Of a DNA stretch of 44,973 nucleotides, positions 35,065 through 43,893 are shown piece after piece. A program made the translations under genes and the position numbers. Location of the stretch: positions 1-44,973 of the forward strand of contig NZ_VBSN01000036.1 in NCBI RefSeq assembly GCF_006149045.1, given 5' to 3'. The stretch is from Dyadobacter flavalbus. Its GTDB lineage: Bacteria; Bacteroidota; Bacteroidia; Cytophagales; Spirosomataceae. The notes under the pieces are model-generated. The model ran no database searches. It saw nothing but the letters and a program-made list of their open reading frames with translations, and had not been told where the DNA came from. How positions within the stretch are numbered: the stretch's first letter is position 1; each line of letters starts with the position of its first letter.

Positions 35065-36243
35065 TTAATTCAGTCTTTCATAAATTCCGGCTACGCCCTG
35101 TCCGCCGCCGACACATGCCGTCACCATGCCGTACTTCTGGTTTCTGCGTTCCATTTCATTGAAAAGCTGTACGGAAAGCCTTGCTCCGGTTGATCCCAGC
35201 GCATGGCCCAATGCAATGGCGCCGCCGTTGGGATTGACAATTTCCGGGTTAATGTCCAGTTCCTGAATCACTGCCAGCGACTGTGCAGCAAATGCTTCAT
35301 TCAACTCGATCTGCTCTATATCATTTAGTTTCAAACCAGCTTGTTTCAACGCAATCGGAATGGCGGCAACCGGACCGATTCCCATTACTCTCGGGTCCAC
35401 TCCTGCAGTTGCATAAGACAGCATTCTTGCTATCGGTTTCAAATTAAGTTCGTTCACCATGCTTTCCGACATCACCATAACAAATGCTGCTCCGTCGGAA
35501 GTCTGGGAAGAATTTCCCGCCGTAACCGTTCCGCCGGCAGCAAAAACCGGTTTCAGTCTGTTTAAAGCATCAATGGTTGTATCCGCGCGCGGACCTTCAT
35601 CGTGGCTTACAACAATTTCTTTTGTCTTTTTCTTGCCGCTTGCAGCGTCAAAATAGGTTTCTTTAACTGTTACCGGCACGATGCCGTCTGCAAACCAGCC
35701 TTCTTTTTGTGCACGCAATGCTTTTTGATGCGACTGGAATGAAAATTCATCCTGTTTTTTCCTGCTGATGTTAAAATCCTTCGCAACCTGTTCCGCGGTC
35801 AGTCCCATGCTCAGGTAATAATCCGGGTTGCTATGCGCAATTTCGTAATTCAGCGCCGTTTTCCAGCCCATGGTTGGCACCAGCGACATGGATTCCGTTC
35901 CGCCTGCAATAATGCAGTCGGCCATTCCGCAGTGAATTTTGGCAGCTGCCATTGCAATGGCTTCCACGCCGGAGCCGCAGTAACGGTTGATTGTAATGCC
36001 GGACACGTTTTTGGGCAATGCAAGCAAAGCCACATACCGGCCCATCTGCATGCCCTGTTCTGCTTCCGGAACGGCATTGCCTACAATGACATCGTTGACT
36101 CTGGCCGGGTCCAGAGCAGGCAATTTTTCCAGAAGATGCCTGATTACGGTTGCGCCAAGGTCATCGGGACGGGTAAACCGGAAGCCGCCTTTTGAAGCTT
36201 TTCCAACTGCACTGCGGTATCCGGCAACTATGTATGCATTCAT
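35065..36243 (-). CDS. fadA: Acetyl-CoA C-acyltransferase (3-ketoacyl-CoA thiolase)
   Basis: This is the last step of beta-oxidation: CoA-dependent cleavage of 3-ketoacyl-CoA to acetyl-CoA. The 392-residue thiolase has the nucleophile Cys89 in NRYCGSGVEAI, the active-site histidine in NGGAIALGHALGSTGAR, and the second cysteine in TACVGGGQG. An N-terminal sequence that includes YRSAVGKA and a strong FadA-type core favour a degradative thiolase over biosynthetic AtoB, although the split is not certain from sequence alone. A copy of the MarR palindrome overlaps its start site, linking it to fadN and fadE. Confidence 0.92.
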   Translation of the reverse strand: MNAYIVAGYRSAVGKASKGGFRFTRPDDLGATVIRHLLEKLPALDPARVNDVIVGNAVPEAEQGMQMGRYVALLALPKNVSGITINRYCGSGVEAIAMAAAKIHCGMADCIIAGGTESMSLVPTMGWKTALNYEIAHSNPDYYLSMGLTAEQVAKDFNISRKKQDEFSFQSHQKALRAQKEGWFADGIVPVTVKETYFDAASGKKKTKEIVVSHDEGPRADTTIDALNRLKPVFAAGGTVTAGNSSQTSDGAAFVMVMSESMVNELNLKPIARMLSYATAGVDPRVMGIGPVAAIPIALKQAGLKLNDIEQIELNEAFAAQSLAVIQELDINPEIVNPNGGAIALGHALGSTGARLSVQLFNEMERRNQKYGMVTACVGGGQGVAGIYERLN

Positions 36244-36290
36244 ATTTTATAATTTTTTTGTTCGGTTGAAAGGTGCAGAATGATACGGTA

Positions 36291-36304
36291 GTATGTCTGC
36301 ATAC
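36291..36304. promoter_or_regulatory. Probable MarR operator at fadA
   Basis: GTATGTCTGCATAC is the same palindrome as at fadE with one mismatch in an arm. It lies over the predicted transcription start, so a bound repressor would occlude it. Confidence 0.68.
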
Positions 36305-36309
36305 CATTG

Positions 36310-36340
36310 TAAAAATAGCAATTACATCTAAAACAACAAA
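36310..36340 (-). promoter_or_regulatory. fadA promoter (TTTG, 19 bases, TATTTTTA)
   Basis: On the minus strand TTTG (36340-36337) is a full -33 match, and TATTTTTA (36317-36310) matches TAnnTTTG except for the last base. The 19-base spacing is standard for Bacteroidota. The leader is about 60 bases. Confidence 0.5.
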
Positions 36341-36366
36341 CCGCCGGAATTTGTTTTCCGGCGGTT
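36333..36366 (-). terminator. Terminator after pspC
   Basis: On the minus strand AACCGCCGGA (36366-36357) pairs with TCCGGCGGTT (36348-36339), followed by a T-rich tail. The tail overlaps the fadA promoter. Confidence 0.8.
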
Positions 36367-36402
36367 AAGGACTTGTGGTATTTATTTGACTGACAGATTA
36401 TT

Positions 36403-36636
36403 TCAGGAAGGAATATGGCTGTTTTGCAGTATTTTGGGGCGTTTTGCAATATCGGGCATTACGATCCATAATATGATGTAAAGCAAAACGACCGGGAAAT
36501 TAAGCGGAATAAAAACGGCAAGTACAAAAAGTACCCTCATGATCGTTACATCTGTTTGCAGGTACTCGGCAAGTCCTGCCGCAACCCCGCCAATCATTTT
36601 ATGGTTGGTATCGCGAAATAATCTGTTGTTGTTCAT
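36403..36636 (-). CDS. PspC-domain membrane protein
   Basis: The 77-residue protein has the full PspC motif: LFRDTNHKMIGGVAAGLAEYLQTDVTIMRVLFVL, then a hydrophobic hairpin. PspC-type proteins sit in the inner membrane and take part in envelope-stress sensing in Proteobacteria; in this phylum they often stand alone, as here, with no pspA or pspB nearby. Divergent from secA across 292 bases. Confidence 0.88.
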   Translation of the reverse strand: MNNNRLFRDTNHKMIGGVAAGLAEYLQTDVTIMRVLFVLAVFIPLNFPVVLLYIILWIVMPDIAKRPKILQNSHIPS

Positions 36637-36666
36637 GGCTATGGCTATTTGTTTTGTTTAATGATC

Positions 36667-36674
36667 CAAAGGTA
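36667..36674 (-). promoter_or_regulatory. pspC promoter -7 element TACCTTTG
   Basis: An exact TAnnTTTG match on the minus strand 31 bases ahead of the pspC ATG. No -33 at normal spacing. Confidence 0.5.
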
Positions 36675-36798
36675 CTGTGTAATGCATAGTAGTTATTGTT
36701 TTTTAGTACAAACGGTTATTCTGGATTAGAATGGGCGATATAATTATATGAGTTTTGATGAAAAATGATTAGAGTTGTATGACGGATTATCAAAGAAG

Positions 36799-36831
36799 TT
36801 GCACAATACTATTGGCAATGAATTACCTTTG
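36799..36831 (+). promoter_or_regulatory. secA promoter (TTG, 22 bases, TACCTTTG)
   Basis: TACCTTTG at 36824-36831 is an exact -7 match, with TTG at 36799-36801. The leader to the secA ATG is about 90 bases. Confidence 0.5.
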
Positions 36832-36928
36832 GGACTGAAAATGATATTGTTGCTGACAATCTGACATTCAAATTTGTGCAGGATCAATATTTTGATTAAA
36901 ATGTAAGGTTAAAACATATATAAGAATC

Positions 36929-39900
36929 ATGTTTAAAATATTTTCCAAGCTATTTGGCACAAAGTCAGAACGGGATCTGAAAGAATTGACCCCGTATGTT
37001 GATAAAGTTAATGCCGAATATGCGTTACTGGCTTCACTATCCAACGATGAACTCCGCGCACAGTCCGAAGGGCTGAAACAACATATCTCGGAAAAGCTCA
37101 AATCCATTGACGACCAGATTGGTGCCTTAAGACAGCAGGCAAATGATGAGCCGAATGTTGATGCGAAGGAAGCCGTTTTCAAGCGAATTGATGCCCTGGA
37201 ACTGGATCGTAACAAGGAACTGGAAAAAATACTTCTGGATATTCTGCCAAAGGCTTTTGCCATTGTAAAGGAAACAGCACGCCGTTTTAAGGAAAATGAT
37301 AAACTGGAAGTAACAGCCAGCTATTTTGACCGTGAAGTTGCAGCAAGAAAATCTCACGTAGTAATAGAAGGCGATAAAGCATACTGGAATACAACCTGGG
37401 ATGTGATCGGGCAGCCGATTAAATGGAATATGCTGCATTACGATGTGCAGCTGATCGGTGGTGTGGTTTTGCATCAGGGAAAAATTTCCGAAATGGCCAC
37501 GGGTGAAGGTAAAACGCTGGTTGCAACGCTTCCTGCGTTCCTGAATGCGCTGGCCGGTCAAGGCGTTCACATCGTCACCGTCAACGATTATCTTGCAAAA
37601 AGGGATGCGGAATGGAATGCGCCGCTTTTTGAGTTCCATGGCATGAGCGTCGACTGTATTGACCGGCATCAGCCTAATACAACTGCCCGCAGGAATGCCT
37701 ACAAAGCAGATCTTACTTACGGAACGAATAACGAATTCGGTTTTGATTACCTGCGTGACAATATGTCACGTACGCCGGAAGAACTGGTTCAGCGCAAACA
37801 CCATTTTGCCATGGTCGATGAAGTGGACTCCGTTCTGATTGACGACGCACGTACGCCGTTGATCATCAGTGGCCCTGTACCCCGCGGTGACGAGCAGGAA
37901 TATCTGGAACTGAAACCGCGTGTTGCAAGAATCGTGGAAGCTCAGAAAAAACTGGCTATGGATTTTCTGAATGATGCCAAAAAGAAAATTGCAGCTGGTG
38001 ATAAAAAAGAAGGAGCACTGGCATTGTTCCGTGCACACCGCGGTATGCCGAAATACAAGCCGCTGATCAAATACCTCAGTGAGTCAGGTATCAAGGCAAC
38101 GATGCAGGAGGCAGAATCCATTTATCTGGCGGAAAACCAGAAACTGATGCCTGTCGCAGATGCGCCTCTTTATTTTACAATTGATGAGCGCCATAACAGC
38201 ATTGAACTGACAGAAAAAGGGATCGATTTCCTTACCGGTGAGTCTGATGAAACCAATTTCTTTATTTTACCGGATATAGCCGTTGATCTCGATGCTATTG
38301 AAAAAGATTCTTCTTTGAATGAACAGGAAAGGGTTATCAAAAAAGAAGCACTGATCCGTGACTATTCTGTAAAAACAGCGCGTATTCACACTGTAAACCA
38401 GCTTCTGAAAGCATTTACGCTTTTTGAAAAAGACGTGGAATATGTGATTATGGACGGAAAGGTCAAAATCGTTGACGAACAAACCGGCCGTATCATGGAT
38501 GGCCGCCGCTATTCCGACGGTTTGCACCAGGCCATCGAAGCAAAAGAAAATGTAAGGGTTGAAGACGCCACACAAACGTACGCAACGATTACACTGCAGA
38601 ATTACTTCCGGATGTATCATAAACTGGCCGGTATGACCGGTACAGCGGAAACGGAAGCAGGCGAATTCTGGGAAATCTACAAACTGGACGTTGTGTCCAT
38701 CCCTACGAACGTAACAGCCGTTCGTAAGGATCATGAAGATAAAGTCTATCGTTCGGTCCGTGAAAAATACAATGCGGTTACGGATGAAATCGTGGAGCTT
38801 GTGGAAGCAGGCCGCCCGGTTCTGGTAGGTACGACTTCTGTTGAAAATTCCGAGATTATCAGCCGGATGCTTACACTCCGTAAAATCCAGCATCAGGTTC
38901 TGAACGCCAAGCAGCATCAGCGTGAAGCGGAAGTGGTGGCAGAAGCTGGAAAGCCGGGAACGGTTACGATTGCAACGAACATGGCGGGACGCGGTACGGA
39001 TATCAAACTGACTCCCGAAGCAAAAAAAGCAGGCGGTCTGGCCATTATCGGTACCGAGCGTCATGAAAGCCGTCGTGTTGACAGGCAGTTGCGCGGACGT
39101 TCCGGACGTCAGGGCGATCCGGGTTCATCGCAGTTCTTTGTTTCGCTGGAAGATAACCTGATGCGTCTTTTCGGTTCCGACCGGATGGCGAAAGTAATGG
39201 ACAGAATGGGCCTTGAAGAAGGAGAAGTGATCCAGAGCGGTATGATCACCAAATCCATTGAAAGAGCGCAGAAGAAAGTGGAGGAAAACAACTTCGGAAT
39301 GCGCAAGCGTCTTTTAGAATATGATGATGTTATGAACTATCAGCGCGATGCCATTTATACGCGCCGCCGCAATGCGTTGTTCGGAGACCGTCTGGCAGTG
39401 GATATTGCCAATACCTTATACGACGTTTGCGACGAAATTGTTACAAATGCCGGTACTTATACTGAACTGGAACTGGCCGTGATCACCACGCTTGGAATGG
39501 AGCTTCCGTTTACAGAAACAGAATACGGATCATTTAAGCCTGCCGACCGCTCTCAGAAACTTTACGAAGCAGCTGAAAAACATTATCAGGACAAAAACAA
39601 TGCGATTTCACAGAAAGCATTGCCTGTACTGACATCCATTCTGGAAGACCGCGGCGCTACGATTTCGGAAATTATGATTCCTTTCAGTGACGGAATCCGT
39701 CAGGCAGGCGTTGTGGTCAATCTGAAAAAGGCAATTGCCAATGAAGGCCACGAAATCACGCATGAGATGGAAAAAGCCATTGTGCTTTCTCTGATCGATC
39801 AGGAATGGAAAGAACATTTGCGTGAAATGGACGATCTTAAGCAATCCGTGCAGAACGCCGTTTTTGAACAGAAAGATCCTTTGCTGATTTACAAGTTTGA

Positions 39901-40279
39901 ATCCGTAGAACTTTTCAAGCGGTTTTTGAGCAAGGTTAACTTTGACATGATTTCATTCCTGATGAAAGCGGATATTCCTCAGGAAGAAGCTGTGCCGGCT
40001 ACCGCAGTTCAGCAAACAGTACGTCGTCCTGCCCCGGTCCCTGCGCCGGCTTTGCATACAAACCGGGAAGAGGAATTTGATGCCGAACTGGACGGCCCGA
40101 ATGAATATGCCCGCCAGATGGAATCGACAACCAAAGCACAGCCTGTGCGTACGATTAAAGTAGCGGACAGAAATCAGAAAGTTTCGGTTCAGTACCGCGA
40201 CGGACGGATTTTACGTGATGTCAAATTCAAAAAAGTAGAGCAGGAAGTTAAAAACGGAGAATGCGTAGTAATTGAATAA
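36929..40279 (+). CDS. secA: Preprotein translocase ATPase SecA
   Basis: The 1116-residue motor drives proteins through SecYEG. Visible are the Walker A sequence GEGKT (192-196), Walker B MVDEVDSVLIDDARTPL, GRGTDIKL and RQLRGRSGRQGDPGSSQFF. It is longer than E. coli SecA (901), with extra segments near 65-100 and a large one near 330-400, both usual in Bacteroidota. The C-terminus ends NGECVVIE and lacks the zinc-binding CxCxSGxxxxxC tail that many SecA proteins use for SecB and lipid contact. Signal-peptide proteins of this window (A2M, the T9SS substrate) would depend on it. Monocistronic, with its own promoter and terminator. Confidence 0.97.
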   Translation: MFKIFSKLFGTKSERDLKELTPYVDKVNAEYALLASLSNDELRAQSEGLKQHISEKLKSIDDQIGALRQQANDEPNVDAKEAVFKRIDALELDRNKELEKILLDILPKAFAIVKETARRFKENDKLEVTASYFDREVAARKSHVVIEGDKAYWNTTWDVIGQPIKWNMLHYDVQLIGGVVLHQGKISEMATGEGKTLVATLPAFLNALAGQGVHIVTVNDYLAKRDAEWNAPLFEFHGMSVDCIDRHQPNTTARRNAYKADLTYGTNNEFGFDYLRDNMSRTPEELVQRKHHFAMVDEVDSVLIDDARTPLIISGPVPRGDEQEYLELKPRVARIVEAQKKLAMDFLNDAKKKIAAGDKKEGALALFRAHRGMPKYKPLIKYLSESGIKATMQEAESIYLAENQKLMPVADAPLYFTIDERHNSIELTEKGIDFLTGESDETNFFILPDIAVDLDAIEKDSSLNEQERVIKKEALIRDYSVKTARIHTVNQLLKAFTLFEKDVEYVIMDGKVKIVDEQTGRIMDGRRYSDGLHQAIEAKENVRVEDATQTYATITLQNYFRMYHKLAGMTGTAETEAGEFWEIYKLDVVSIPTNVTAVRKDHEDKVYRSVREKYNAVTDEIVELVEAGRPVLVGTTSVENSEIISRMLTLRKIQHQVLNAKQHQREAEVVAEAGKPGTVTIATNMAGRGTDIKLTPEAKKAGGLAIIGTERHESRRVDRQLRGRSGRQGDPGSSQFFVSLEDNLMRLFGSDRMAKVMDRMGLEEGEVIQSGMITKSIERAQKKVEENNFGMRKRLLEYDDVMNYQRDAIYTRRRNALFGDRLAVDIANTLYDVCDEIVTNAGTYTELELAVITTLGMELPFTETEYGSFKPADRSQKLYEAAEKHYQDKNNAISQKALPVLTSILEDRGATISEIMIPFSDGIRQAGVVVNLKKAIANEGHEITHEMEKAIVLSLIDQEWKEHLREMDDLKQSVQNAVFEQKDPLLIYKFESVELFKRFLSKVNFDMISFLMKADIPQEEAVPATAVQQTVRRPAPVPAPALHTNREEEFDAELDGPNEYARQMESTTKAQPVRTIKVADRNQKVSVQYRDGRILRDVKFKKVEQEVKNGECVVIE

Positions 40280-40390
40280 TCCGTAATTAACTTTGTCAGG
40301 AACGATCAGAGGTACTTCTATTGGTTTGAAATGAAGTATTCTGATTAAAATAAAGTTTCTGACCATGCTTTCATATACCTGATTAAATAC

Positions 40391-40428
40391 AAAGCCCTGC
40401 CTTTCAAAATCGGATTGGCAGGGCTTTT
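40391..40428 (+). terminator. Terminator after secA
   Basis: AAAGCCCTGCC (40391-40401) pairs with GGCAGGGCTTT (40417-40427), followed by a short T-run. It lies 110 bases after the secA stop. Confidence 0.88.
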
Positions 40429-40430
40429 GA

Positions 40431-40462
40431 TTGAAAGTAAACCAGGATTTATACGATATTTG
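40431..40462 (+). promoter_or_regulatory. Possible psd promoter (TTG, 21 bases, gATATTTG)
   Basis: TTG at 40431-40433 sits right after the secA terminator, and GATATTTG at 40455-40462 differs from TAnnTTTG at its first base. Spacing equals that of the marR promoter. The leader is about 30 bases. Confidence 0.35.
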
Positions 40463-40499
40463 TACCCGTAAGATTGATACTCACCAAAAATTGCCCTGA

Positions 40500-41159
40500 A
40501 TGAAATTACACAAAGAAGGTTATACGATTATGGCAGTAACTGCCATTGTATTGATATTGATAAACTTAGGTGTTCATTATCTCCTTCCTGACGGTTATTG
40601 GATTCCAAGATTGGTATTGATCGGGAGCATTATTGCTTTTTTACTCGTTGTCCAGTTTTTCAGGGTTCCCAAAAGAATTGTTCATAAAAGCGACCGGCAG
40701 ATTGTTGCACCGTGTGACGGCAAAGTCGTGGTTATAGAAGAAGTTGTAGAAAGCGAGTACTTTAAAGGTCCCAGAAGACAGATAAGCATTTTTATGTCAC
40801 CACTTAATGTGCATATCAACTGGAACCCGGTAAGTGGTGTTATCCAGTATTTTAAATATCATCCCGGTCTGTATTTGGTGGCATGGCATCCGAAATCAAG
40901 TACGGACAATGAGCGCACAACGGTTGTAATCAGAACAGTGGAAGGCATCGACGTACTTTTTCGCCAGATAGCCGGAGCCGCTGCCCGCCGGATCCGCTGG
41001 TACGTAAAAGAAGGCGATCAGGTAGAGCAGAGTACCGAAATGGGCTTTATCAAGTTTGGCTCCAGAGTGGATATTTTTGTACCGCTGGACGCAGATATTA
41101 AAGTGAACCTTCAGGATAAAACGATAGGCAGCGTAACGGTCCTGGCCGAATTGAAATAA
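40500..41159 (+). CDS. psd: Phosphatidylserine decarboxylase (short form)
   Basis: The enzyme makes phosphatidylethanolamine from phosphatidylserine. The protein (219 residues) has a membrane-anchoring hydrophobic N-terminus (about 8-58), the conserved SPLNVHINWNPVSG and the Gly-Ser pair in KFGSRVDIFVP, where self-cleavage creates the pyruvoyl group. The C-terminal alpha subunit of about 35 residues and short overall length match the archaeal/Bacteroidota-type Psd rather than the 320-residue E. coli form. pssA is not in view. The stop is 1 base from that of the convergent rhomboid gene. Confidence 0.92.
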   Translation: MKLHKEGYTIMAVTAIVLILINLGVHYLLPDGYWIPRLVLIGSIIAFLLVVQFFRVPKRIVHKSDRQIVAPCDGKVVVIEEVVESEYFKGPRRQISIFMSPLNVHINWNPVSGVIQYFKYHPGLYLVAWHPKSSTDNERTTVVIRTVEGIDVLFRQIAGAAARRIRWYVKEGDQVEQSTEMGFIKFGSRVDIFVPLDADIKVNLQDKTIGSVTVLAELK

Positions 41160-41160
41160 A

Positions 41161-41790
41161 TCACGGCCTTAGCGTTCCTATCCATTCACCGATCTGCGCA
41201 AAAAAGCCGGGAACGGACGCCGGATAAACAACTGCCATAAATACCATTCCAAAAATTGCGCCGTACATGTGCGCGCTGTGATTGACATAACTTGTGCCTT
41301 TTTTAGCTTCGTAAAACGAATACCCCAGAAACAAAATCCCGAAAATGAATGCCTTCATTCTGATGAAAAAGTACAGGGAAATTGTCATGGTGGGGGCAAA
41401 GAGAATGGCAGCAAACAAAACGGCCGAAACGCCTCCCGATGCACCCAGCGAATTGTAGCTTGAACTGTTACGGTGCTTCAGGAATGTAGGAATGTCTGAA
41501 ACGATAATTCCGACTAGGTACAGAAATAAAAAGTACAAGGAGCCGCCGGAGCCGAACAGCATTCCAAAAAGCCGTTCAATTCCTTCACCTACAAACCACA
41601 AGCTCAGCATGTTGAATATCAGGTGGCCAAAATCTGCATGGATAAATCCGGATGTTACAAAACGGTAATATTCGTTGCGGCTCGTAATTCGGTATGGATT
41701 CAGGATCAGCCTGTCCATCAAAGAAGGATTGTTGAAGGCATAATAGCTGATTCCGCACGTAATGATGATCAGTAATAGTGTAATGGACAT
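41161..41790 (-). CDS. Rhomboid intramembrane serine protease
   Basis: The 209-residue protein has six hydrophobic segments. The catalytic serine is Ser118 in GASGGVSA (GxSG motif), the catalytic histidine is His174 in SAHMYGA, and the conserved HADFGHLIFNM segment, part of the oxyanion region, lies in the second helix. It should cleave membrane proteins within or near their transmembrane helices; the substrate is unknown. It lies 24 bases downstream of the polyprenyl synthase gene and is likely cotranscribed with it. Confidence 0.92.
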   Translation of the reverse strand: MSITLLLIIITCGISYYAFNNPSLMDRLILNPYRITSRNEYYRFVTSGFIHADFGHLIFNMLSLWFVGEGIERLFGMLFGSGGSLYFLFLYLVGIIVSDIPTFLKHRNSSSYNSLGASGGVSAVLFAAILFAPTMTISLYFFIRMKAFIFGILFLGYSFYEAKKGTSYVNHSAHMYGAIFGMVFMAVVYPASVPGFFAQIGEWIGTLRP

Positions 41791-41814
41791 AAATTTGGTC
41801 AGCTTTGAAGTAAG

Positions 41815-42789
41815 TTATTTTTCACGCTCTACAAGCTGTTGAACAAACCCGAGCAGAAAAGTTTTTCCGTCATTGTCAATGTCCAGCTGTTTGAGGCTGT
41901 CTATGCCGCGTGTAAAATATGCTTTGATTTTTTGTTCGGTAAAGCTACGGATATCCAGTGTTTCATAAATATTCCGGACGGCATTAACTTTATCATTTTT
42001 TTCAAAAGTTTCCATCGCAATCCATTTCTGCAGTTCGGCAAGTGTGTCGCCGCTTGCTCTGGAAAGTGCTTCAATCAGCAGGAAAGTCTTTTTATTGGAA
42101 ATAATATCACCGCCGACCTGCTTTCCGAACTTGGAAGGATCGCCGTATACATCCAGCAGATCGTCTTTCAGCTGAAACCCGATTCCAATATTTTCTCCTG
42201 CCGAATACAGCAGTTTTATGGATTTCTCATCAGCTCCGCCGATTATTCCACCCAGTTCCAGCGCAAAGCCAAGCAGTACAGAAGTTTTCAAACGGATCAT
42301 TTCAAGATATTCCTCTTCGCTCACATCCCAGCGCGTTTCAAAGTTCATGTCGAGCTGCTGGCCTTCGCAAACTTCGCCTGCCGTGCAGTTGAACCGTTCC
42401 AGAACAAGCCTCAAACGTTCTTTCGGGGTATCCAGCAACAAGTCGTAAGCACGGATCAGCATGACATCGCCGGACAATATTGCCGTATTGGCATTCCATT
42501 TTTCATGCACGGTCAGCTCGCCACGGCGCAGAGGCGCACGGTCCATTATGTCGTCGTGCATTAAAGTAAAGTTGTGAAAAACCTCTACTGCCATGGCCGG
42601 CTTGATGGCTGTTTCCCAGTCTTTGGTATAAATGGAGGCAGCAATCAGCGTAAGTAGCGGGCGAAAACGCTTTCCGCCCAGAGACATCATGTATTTTATG
42701 GGATTATAAAGCTCTGCCGGATTTTCGCCGTAGGAATGACTTTCAATTTCAGCCTGAAGCTTTTCAAGTAGTTGCTCGGTATTAATCAT
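41815..42789 (-). CDS. Polyprenyl diphosphate synthase (trans-type)
   Basis: The 324-residue enzyme elongates allylic diphosphates with IPP. Both aspartate-rich motifs are present: FARM as HDDIMD (MHDDIMDRAPLRRG) and SARM as KDDLLDVYG. The bulky residue in the fifth position before FARM (phenylalanine in FHNFTLMHDD) suggests short to medium products such as geranylgeranyl diphosphate, but chain length cannot be set with confidence. First gene of a pair with rhomboid. It uses the IPP/DMAPP made by IspH. Confidence 0.92.
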   Translation of the reverse strand: MINTEQLLEKLQAEIESHSYGENPAELYNPIKYMMSLGGKRFRPLLTLIAASIYTKDWETAIKPAMAVEVFHNFTLMHDDIMDRAPLRRGELTVHEKWNANTAILSGDVMLIRAYDLLLDTPKERLRLVLERFNCTAGEVCEGQQLDMNFETRWDVSEEEYLEMIRLKTSVLLGFALELGGIIGGADEKSIKLLYSAGENIGIGFQLKDDLLDVYGDPSKFGKQVGGDIISNKKTFLLIEALSRASGDTLAELQKWIAMETFEKNDKVNAVRNIYETLDIRSFTEQKIKAYFTRGIDSLKQLDIDNDGKTFLLGFVQQLVEREK

Positions 42790-43007
42790 TTTAATTTGTA
42801 AAAATCTGCCGCGAGTTGTTCTGCCGGATAAAAATTAACGCTGCAATTCCGGCCAGCGTTTGTGCAAAGTAGGAAAATTTAATAACCGAATTTGTAATAA
42901 TGTGCCATAACTTTCGTCATTGCATCCGATTTATATTAGTTTCGGAGTGGAAAAGCAGCCTTTTGGTGTTTTCTGCCCTGAACAATTTACATTCCTGCAT
43001 TTAAATT

Positions 43008-43838
43008 ATGGCATTTTACCAGTATTTCAACGGAGAAATTTTTCCGGTCGACAGCCCGCTTTTTAAAACCAACGATCTTGGATTGCTGCGCGGTTACGGC
43101 TTGTTTGATTATTTCAGGACGTATAATGGCATTCCGTTCCGCTGGAATGATTACTGGCAGCGGTTCGAAAATTCAGCCCGGTTACTAAAACTTCCTTTGC
43201 CGGTTTCGCAGGAAGAAACAGCAAAAATACTGGCCGATCTGCATGCCATGTGCGGTGAGCAGGAAGTTGCCTTCCGCTTTGTACTTACCGGGGGCTATGC
43301 ACCGGACAGCGTAAATGTAGTCCAGCCCAATTTTCTGATCAGAACGGAAGCATTGCCGCAGGACAATCCGGCCGGCCGGCTCAAAGGTATAAAAGTACTG
43401 CCGTATGAATACGTACGTGACCTGCCGGAAATCAAAACGACCAATTACATGCATATGGTGCTGATGGCCGACGAAATGAAGCGTACGCAGGCATCCGATC
43501 TGCTTTTTTACCAAAACGGGGAAGTAAGCGAGCTGACGAGAAGCAATGTTTTTATTTTCCGTGAAAACAAGCTCATTACTTCCGACCGGAACATTCTGAA
43601 CGGCATTACACGACGTGTCGTTATGGAACTTGCAGCGCCTTATTTTGAAGTGGAAACAAGGACCGTATCGTATGAAGAAGTGCTTTCGGCAGATGAAGTT
43701 TTTACGACCAGCACAACCAAATGGGTTATGCCCATTGTTCAGATCGGGGATGCGGCCGTAGGAAACGGGCTTGCAGGAAAACAGACGCTCTTTTTACAAA
43801 AACTGTTTGAAGATATGGTTGCAGACTGGGGTAAATAA
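43008..43838 (+). CDS. Class-IV PLP aminotransferase (BCAT / aminodeoxychorismate lyase-like)
   Basis: The 276-residue fold-type IV PLP enzyme has the start FNGEIFPVDSPLF..LGLLRGYGLFDYFRTYNG with the substrate-side motif, PLP lysine in EIKTTNYMHMV, and the phosphate-binding ELTRSNVFIF and GITRRVV. The family includes branched-chain aminotransferases and 4-amino-4-deoxychorismate lyase (PabC); length and the short N-terminus are closer to PabC-like proteins, but without a pabA/B neighbour I leave this open. Monocistronic with a terminator. I saw no convincing promoter in the 218 bases upstream. Confidence 0.85.
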   Translation: MAFYQYFNGEIFPVDSPLFKTNDLGLLRGYGLFDYFRTYNGIPFRWNDYWQRFENSARLLKLPLPVSQEETAKILADLHAMCGEQEVAFRFVLTGGYAPDSVNVVQPNFLIRTEALPQDNPAGRLKGIKVLPYEYVRDLPEIKTTNYMHMVLMADEMKRTQASDLLFYQNGEVSELTRSNVFIFRENKLITSDRNILNGITRRVVMELAAPYFEVETRTVSYEEVLSADEVFTTSTTKWVMPIVQIGDAAVGNGLAGKQTLFLQKLFEDMVADWGK

Positions 43839-43869
43839 AAAACGGCTGATCAAATGGCCAGCCGTTTTT
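43838..43869. terminator. Bidirectional terminator after the aminotransferase gene
   Basis: AAAAACGGCTG (43838-43848) pairs with CAGCCGTTTTT (43859-43869), with A/T runs on both sides. It serves both convergent genes. Confidence 0.9.
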
Positions 43870-43893
43870 GGGATTACATGTAATAAATCAGAA

